Source of the DNA: an uncultured Neomegalonema sp.
GTDB lineage: Bacteria; Pseudomonadota; Alphaproteobacteria; Rhodobacterales; Rhodobacteraceae
Length of the DNA stretch: 10,514 bases
Reading direction: 5' to 3'
Assembly (NCBI GenBank): GCA_937927905.1
Contig: CALFWP010000037.1
Location: 1-10,514 of the forward strand
The notes beneath the pieces were generated by a model. That model had not been told where the DNA came from, ran no database searches, and saw only the letters and a program-made list of their open reading frames with translations. The position numbers and the translations under genes were made by a program. This document shows positions 6,355 through 10,514 of the stretch, piece after piece; the stretch's first letter is position 1; each line of letters begins with the position of its first letter.

Positions 6355-8334
6355 ATGGCAACACCGTTATTCGATTCAAGTGCCGATGCAGGTGCAGGCT
6401 ATTCTGCGGAAGACATCGAAGTTCTTGAAGGGCTGGAACCGGTCCGCAAACGGCCCGGCATGTATATCGGCGGCACCGATGAGCGCGCCCTGCATCATCT
6501 TGTCACGGAAGTTATCGACAACTCGATGGACGAGGCGGTTGCCGGTCACGCCAACCGTATTGAAGTTACGCTGAACGGTGACAACTCTGTTAGGATCAGC
6601 GATAACGGTCGCGGCATTCCAGTGGATCCACACCCAAAATTCCCGGAAAAATCCGCACTTGAAGTCATACTTACTACGCTTCATGCGGGCGGAAAGTTTT
6701 CGGGTAAGGCGTATCAGACATCCGGTGGATTGCACGGTGTCGGTGTCTCTGTGGTCAATGCCCTTTCCGATCACCTTGATGTGGAAGTCGCACGCGATAA
6801 ACAGGTCTACGGTCAGACGTTCTCGCGCGGTTTACCGACTTCAAAACTTGAAAAACGCGGCACAGCGCAAAACCGGCGCGGTACCACTGTTACGTTTTCA
6901 CCGGACTCTGAAATTTTCGGACCGCGCGCGGTCTTCAAACCGGCACGGCTGCTGAAAATGGCAAGGTCAAAGGCGTATCTGTTCCAGGGTGTTGAAATCC
7001 GCTGGAAATGCGACCTCGCACTTTTGAAAGACGGTGATGAAACACCGGAAAGCGCTGTGTTTCATTTTCCCAACGGATTGGCGGATTTCCTGGCCGAAGA
7101 AATGAAGGGCGAAGAAACACTCTCACCGCAGCCCTTTGCCGGACGCGCCGAATTTTCGGAAAAATTCAAGGATACGATGGGTGCGGTCGAATGGGCCGTA
7201 CACTGGACAGAATACGGGGACGGCACCACATCATCCTATTGTAACACCATCCCGACCCCGATGGGCGGTACGCATGAAAACGGATTGAGAAACGCCCTGA
7301 CACGCGGTATTCGCGGACATGCGGAGCTGATCGGGAACAAAAAGGGTGCTCAGGTCACCGCCGATGATGTTTTTTCCGGCGCACGGGCGCTCGCCTCCGT
7401 CTTTGTCCGTAATCCTGAATTTCAGAGCCAAACCAAGGACCGCCTGTCATCTGCCGATGCAACCAAACTGGTCGAGGGTAGTGTCCGGGACCACTTTGAT
7501 AACTGGCTGGCAGCTGACCCCAAACGTGCAGAAGCCTTGATCGAACTGTGTGTGACCCGTGCCGATGAACGCATGAAGCGGCGCGCCGAAAAGGAAACAC
7601 AGCGAAAATCCGCCACCAAAAAACTCCGCCTACCGGGTAAGCTGGCGGATTGCGCGGACGCGACCAAGGAAGGATCGGAAATTTTTCTGGTCGAGGGCGA
7701 TTCTGCGGGCGGCTCAGCAAAACAGGCCAGAAACCGTAAAACACAGGCAATTCTGCCCTTGCGCGGTAAAATCCTGAACGTTGCGAATGCGACCGCCGAT
7801 AAGCTTGCGCAAAATCAGGAGTTACAGGATTTGATGCTTGCACTGGGCGTCGGCATGGGCAGCAGATATAATCATGATGACCTGCGCTATGAAAAGATCA
7901 TTATCATGACAGATGCCGATGTTGACGGCGCGCACATCGCCGCCTTGCTGATGACCTTCTTTTACCGCGCCATGCCTGAGCTGATAGAAAAAGGTCAGCT
8001 CTATCTCGCAGCCCCGCCGCTTTACCGCATCACCCACGGGGCAAAATCGTTTTACGCCATGGATGAAGAAGAGCGCGACAGAATTATCGAAACCGAATTC
8101 AAGGGCAAAAAACCGGATGTAGGACGCTTTAAGGGCCTCGGGGAAATGATGGCCAAACAGCTGAAAGAAACAACCATGGATCCGGAAAAACGCACCCTGA
8201 TCCGCATCCATGTCGAAGACGCTGAAGATGGCAACACCGCCGATCTGGTTGAGCGCCTGATGGGAAAACGCGCGGAAAAGCGCTTTGAATACATTCAGGA
8301 AAACGCTCGCTTTGCCGAAGATGTGGATATCTGA
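6355..8334 (+). CDS. parE: DNA topoisomerase IV subunit B
   Basis: ParE is the ATPase subunit of topoisomerase IV, which with ParC separates linked daughter chromosomes. The 659-aa protein shows the GHKL ATPase: EVIDNSMDEA (E52 general base, N56 magnesium ligand), SDNGRGIP (82-89) and the ATP lid GGLHGVGVSVVNALS (124-138). The transducer domain follows, with its QTKDRLS loop. The TOPRIM domain has EGDSAGGSAKQARNR (E447), PLRGKILNV and MTDADVDGAHI (D520, D522, metal ligands). The C-terminus carries GRFKGLGEMM. The length and absence of the larger insertions of many GyrB proteins, the RNRKTQAILPLRGKILNV context and the DIEVLEGLEPVRKRPGMYIG start favour ParE over GyrB. The ribosome site is weak (only GAG-type purines in CACAGAGTCTGAGC before ATG). 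No neighbouring parC is visible. Confidence 0.94.
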   Translation: MATPLFDSSADAGAGYSAEDIEVLEGLEPVRKRPGMYIGGTDERALHHLVTEVIDNSMDEAVAGHANRIEVTLNGDNSVRISDNGRGIPVDPHPKFPEKSALEVILTTLHAGGKFSGKAYQTSGGLHGVGVSVVNALSDHLDVEVARDKQVYGQTFSRGLPTSKLEKRGTAQNRRGTTVTFSPDSEIFGPRAVFKPARLLKMARSKAYLFQGVEIRWKCDLALLKDGDETPESAVFHFPNGLADFLAEEMKGEETLSPQPFAGRAEFSEKFKDTMGAVEWAVHWTEYGDGTTSSYCNTIPTPMGGTHENGLRNALTRGIRGHAELIGNKKGAQVTADDVFSGARALASVFVRNPEFQSQTKDRLSSADATKLVEGSVRDHFDNWLAADPKRAEALIELCVTRADERMKRRAEKETQRKSATKKLRLPGKLADCADATKEGSEIFLVEGDSAGGSAKQARNRKTQAILPLRGKILNVANATADKLAQNQELQDLMLALGVGMGSRYNHDDLRYEKIIIMTDADVDGAHIAALLMTFFYRAMPELIEKGQLYLAAPPLYRITHGAKSFYAMDEEERDRIIETEFKGKKPDVGRFKGLGEMMAKQLKETTMDPEKRTLIRIHVEDAEDGNTADLVERLMGKRAEKRFEYIQENARFAEDVDI

Positions 8335-8447
8335 TGCCTTGCAGATCCCGCCTAAAACCCGTTTAATTTGATATGGGGACCGGATTGGCAGCGACGGAGG
8401 CTTGATAAGCTTACGTATAAGTTTTGCGGGGCGTAAAGGAGTAGAAG

Positions 8448-8921
8448 ATGAAACAGTTTATCGGTATTGCGGCTACATTTTTCCTTACGGCTTGTGCCGG
8501 CGGACCGGGTATTACGCATTCCGTGACCACACTGCCTTTGCTGAATGATACCACAATAGGCGGTCCGGATTATCCGGTTGTGATTTCAGGCGCAGAGCAA
8601 ACCGGCCTGACCGAAGAACAAATCGCAAAAAATCTGCGGTTCCCGGCTAGGCTTCGTGCGGATTCCAGCTTTAAGGCTGTGAAGGAAGACGGATACCTGG
8701 TCGATCACGCCCATCTCTATATCGGGCCTGATGGAACATCGACACTTGCATTCCTGCATGGGAATCGCGCAATCGGCACAGGGGATTTTTCACTCCCCCT
8801 GGTTGCCTATGCCGACCCGCAGGCTCTGGGATCAACATCCTCTGTACTGATCAGCGAAATGTTGAAAGCATCGGAAGATGATAAGCGCGGCAACGAAAGA
8901 CGGCGCCGCAGCTATTTTTGA
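8448..8921 (+). CDS. Small putative lipoprotein, function unknown
   Basis: The 157-aa product starts with a lipoprotein signal peptide: MKQF, a hydrophobic IGIAATFFLTA run, and the lipobox LTAC with Cys16 as the predicted lipidated residue after cleavage. The mature part is mostly polar and has no transmembrane segment. It includes EQTGLTEEQIAKNLRFPARL (about 49-68), a short segment with repeated glycines (IGPDGTSTLAFLHGNRAIGTG) and a very basic end, KRGNERRRRSYF. I do not recognise a named family; it looks like a conserved alphaproteobacterial hypothetical. GGAG at 8438-8441 lies just before the ATG. The gene follows parE by 113 bases and probably has its own promoter, since that gap is longer than usual within an operon. 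Confidence 0.75.
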   Translation: MKQFIGIAATFFLTACAGGPGITHSVTTLPLLNDTTIGGPDYPVVISGAEQTGLTEEQIAKNLRFPARLRADSSFKAVKEDGYLVDHAHLYIGPDGTSTLAFLHGNRAIGTGDFSLPLVAYADPQALGSTSSVLISEMLKASEDDKRGNERRRRSYF

Positions 8922-8938
8922 TATGTGCATCAAGCGTG

Positions 8939-8958
8939 CGGGGTGATGTTTAACCCCG
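8939..8958. terminator. Possible weak shared terminator hairpin between convergent genes
   Basis: CGGGGT (8939-8944) pairs perfectly with ACCCCG (8953-8958) around an 8-base loop, in the 28-base gap between the convergent lipoprotein and methyltransferase genes. It overlaps the TAA of the minus-strand gene. There is no clean T-run immediately after it on either strand (a TTTT occurs a few bases later on the plus strand), so termination strength is doubtful. Confidence 0.35.
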
Positions 8959-10026
8959 GCGCCTTTTCCGCTCCCGTCCGCCGCGCGCACCGCCAGCTCC
9001 CGCCGGGCCCTCAACCTTGTTTGCTTTGATCCACTCTGCACCTGAGGGATCATTGTTCAGCAAAAAGTTTGCGGCACGGATGGATTCCATTTCCTTGCCC
9101 GATTGCGGTTTCGTGCTGCCCATTCCGGTCAGTTTGGCCAGGACTTCCGGATCAATATCATCTGGAACAATGATCCCTGCTTCTGCCAACGCCGCCTTTT
9201 TCTCATCAATTTTTTTCATCGATACCGGCAATTGCACCGGATTCATAATGGCCGAGGTCATGCCCGCCGTTGCCGCCATCGCAAGGAAAGCGTTGTTGAC
9301 ACCATGGCGGTTCGGCAGACCAAAGCTGATATTGGACGCGCCGCAGGTGGTATTGACGCCCAATTCTTCACGCAAGCGACGCACAAGCGTAAAAACCTGC
9401 AACCCTGCGGTTCCCATCGCTCCGATCGGCATCACAAGGGGATCAACTACGATATCATGGGCAGGAATGCCGTGATCGGCGGCACGCTCCACAATTTTTT
9501 TCGCAACGGCAAAGCGGACATCAGGGTCTTCGGAAATGCCGGTATCATCATTGGAAATCGCGACAACTGGCACATTGTATTTTTTCACCAGCGGCAGCAC
9601 AAGCTCCAATCGCTCTTCCTCGCCGGTGACGGAATTCAACAGCGGACGGCCTTCGGCTGCCTCCAGCCCGTTTTCCAATGCACCGGGTACGGAGCTGTCG
9701 ATACAAAGCGGCGCATCGACCAGCTTTTGCACCCGTATCACCAGCTCTTTCATCAACGGGGGTTCGACAAAATTGTTATCGGCATAACGCGGGTCTCCGG
9801 CCATCTTATTTGAAAAGACCGCGCCTGAATTGATGTCCAGCACAGTCGCGCCCGCCTTAACCTGTGCAACCGCATCAGCTTCAACAGTTGAGTAATCGCC
9901 CAACTCAAGCTCAGCCGCGAGTTTCTTGCGACCGGTAGGATTGATACGCTCACCGATTACGCAAAAGGGCTGATCAAAGCCGATGACAACGGTTTTTGTT
10001 TTGGACTCGATAACAGTACGTGTCAT
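8950..10026 (-). CDS. Methyltetrahydrofolate:corrinoid methyltransferase (pterin-binding, DHPS-like)
   Basis: The protein moves a methyl group between 5-methyl-THF and a corrinoid protein, in the family of AcsE/MtrH and the folate domain of MetH. Visible landmarks on the TIM barrel are GERINPTGRKKL, LDINSGAVF, CIDSSVPGALENGL, NSVTGEEERLELVLPLV, VAISNDDTGI, DPLVMPIGA and GASNISFGLPNR, all matching the pterin-binding barrel pattern. I take the ATG at 10024-10026 (358 aa); an in-frame TTG two codons upstream (10030-10032) is the alternative. Neither has a strong ribosome site. The C-terminus ends in a Gly/Arg/Lys-rich tail (AGAGGARGGRERKRRRG) outside the barrel. The gene lies just downstream of a MetF-like gene, and related alphaproteobacteria are known to have such genes next to corrinoid and activation proteins. 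The native methyl donor and acceptor are not shown by the sequence. Confidence 0.88.
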   Translation of the reverse strand: MTRTVIESKTKTVVIGFDQPFCVIGERINPTGRKKLAAELELGDYSTVEADAVAQVKAGATVLDINSGAVFSNKMAGDPRYADNNFVEPPLMKELVIRVQKLVDAPLCIDSSVPGALENGLEAAEGRPLLNSVTGEEERLELVLPLVKKYNVPVVAISNDDTGISEDPDVRFAVAKKIVERAADHGIPAHDIVVDPLVMPIGAMGTAGLQVFTLVRRLREELGVNTTCGASNISFGLPNRHGVNNAFLAMAATAGMTSAIMNPVQLPVSMKKIDEKKAALAEAGIIVPDDIDPEVLAKLTGMGSTKPQSGKEMESIRAANFLLNNDPSGAEWIKANKVEGPAGAGGARGGRERKRRRG

Positions 10027-10054
10027 GAGCAAAATTCCGATCTATGAGAGTTCA

Positions 10055-10081
10055 GCCTGCCGAAGTCAGAAAGCGACAGGC
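10055..10081 (-). other. Intergenic hairpin between the two C1 genes
   Basis: An 8-bp stem lies in the 121-base gap between the MetF-like gene and the methyltransferase gene: GCCTGCCG 10055-10062 with CGACAGGC 10074-10081, one G-U wobble when read as minus-strand RNA, 11-base loop. No T-run follows, so it is not a classical terminator. It may be an mRNA-processing or stability structure, or nothing. Confidence 0.25.
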
Positions 10082-10147
10082 CTGATGGAACAGGGTTCTA
10101 TTGTGCCGGGCAGCAGCAGGCCCGAAATGTGTATTTCAGCGTACAGA

Positions 10148-10514
10148 TCAGGCCGACCTTGCCTCATTAATCCATTCGGCGGATTTGCCGATCCCGCCCA
10201 ACGGGAAGAAATGGACATGAGTAATATTGAAATCAGGGTTTGCCGCTTTATGCACCGCCAGCTCTGTCACAAACCCGTCCGGATTGAACGGCAACAGCAG
10301 TTTTGTGGCATCTTTGGCGCGTTTTTGCAGCACCCGTAACGACGGCCCGACGCCGCACGCAATGGCAAACTTGATCATCGTTTGAAGCTTTGCAGGACCG
10401 GCCACACCTATATGCACCGGAATATCCACACCGGCGGCTTTGATACTGTCCGCCCATTCAATAACCGGTCCGGCCTCAAAGCAGAACTGGGTTGCCAGCG
10501 CCATCTCCGCGTCG
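10148..10514 (-). CDS. Methylenetetrahydrofolate reductase-like protein, C-terminal part (partial at window edge)
   Basis: The frame is open to the right edge (...DAEMALATQFCFEAG), so the beginning of the gene is missing and the apparent start at Met10504 is internal. About 121 codons remain, ending at TGA 10148-10150. The pieces QFCFEAGPVIEWADSIKAAG, VPVHIGVAGPAKLQT-like (actual VDIPVHIGVAGPAKLQT) and FALACGVGPSLR-like (actual FAIACGVGPSLRVL) match the end of MetF-family barrels, and VTHVHFFPLGG (actual ITHVHFFPLGG) resembles the strand near the C-terminus. The family interconverts 5,10-methylene-THF and 5-methyl-THF with a flavin. The next gene downstream is the methyl-THF:corrinoid methyltransferase, so the two probably act on the same folate pool. 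Gap 10027-10147 contains only a small hairpin. Confidence 0.8.
   Translation of the reverse strand, partial: DAEMALATQFCFEAGPVIEWADSIKAAGVDIPVHIGVAGPAKLQTMIKFAIACGVGPSLRVLQKRAKDATKLLLPFNPDGFVTELAVHKAANPDFNITHVHFFPLGGIGKSAEWINEARSA

Noticed and set aside
6355..8334. GyrB
   Set aside because: The 659-aa length, and no sign of the larger insertions common in GyrB, fit ParE better; no dnaA/dnaN/recF neighbours typical of gyrB are present.
9103..9813. Long plus-strand ORF (236 codons) opposite the corrinoid methyltransferase
   Set aside because: It is antisense to a gene with clear family motifs, its translation is rich in His/Arg/Cys without any domain pattern, and it has no ribosome site I can see.
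10107..10124. Hairpin CGGGC/GCCCG in the gap after the MetF-like gene
   Set aside because: Five-base stem with an 8-base CAG-rich loop and no T-run; easily expected by chance.

Overview
The window looks like chromosomal DNA from a marine alphaproteobacterium. The pointers are an intact DddP-type DMSP lyase next to the end of a TRAP transporter gene, a ParE (topoisomerase IV B) of alphaproteobacterial length, and a methyl-THF:corrinoid methyltransferase beside a MetF-like gene. Base composition is moderate in GC throughout. I see no phage genes, insertion sequences, CRISPR arrays or RNA genes. The genus cannot be fixed from the sequence alone.

Layout. (1) 1-105 is the last helix and tail of a TRAP large permease (DctM-like), closed by a strong terminator at 157-183. 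(2) 184-426 is a gene-free leader upstream of dddP that carries several inverted repeats. (3) 427-1761 is dddP with all metal and catalytic residues. (4) 1761-2325 is a heavily eroded family III (CaiB/BaiF) CoA-transferase whose start codon overlaps the dddP stop. (5) 2439-3620 is an intact alpha/beta-hydrolase-OsmC fusion. (6) 3648-4140 (minus) is an eroded zeta-crystallin/Qor-type oxidoreductase with an internal deletion, a frameshift and three premature stops. (7) 6233-4159 (minus) is a two-gene operon: a D-amino-acid transaminase and a SAM methyltransferase sharing an ATGA overlap. (8) 6355-8334 is parE, divergent from that operon. (9) 8448-8921 is a small lipoprotein of unknown role. (10) 10514-8950 (minus) is a MetF-like gene, partial at the edge, followed by a methyl-THF:corrinoid methyltransferase.

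How it fits together. The left end is a DMSP-use locus that seems to have lost parts. The lyase is intact, the CoA-transferase once translationally coupled to it is dead, and a second dead gene lies just beyond the hydrolase. The right end is C1/methyl-folate metabolism. It could carry methyl groups from methylated compounds, possibly DMSP through a demethylation route, but no demethylase is visible here. The middle is housekeeping. The best candidates for follow-up are the two pseudogenes, which plain ORF calling would miss or mis-annotate, the dyad-rich dddP leader, and the transaminase-methyltransferase pair.
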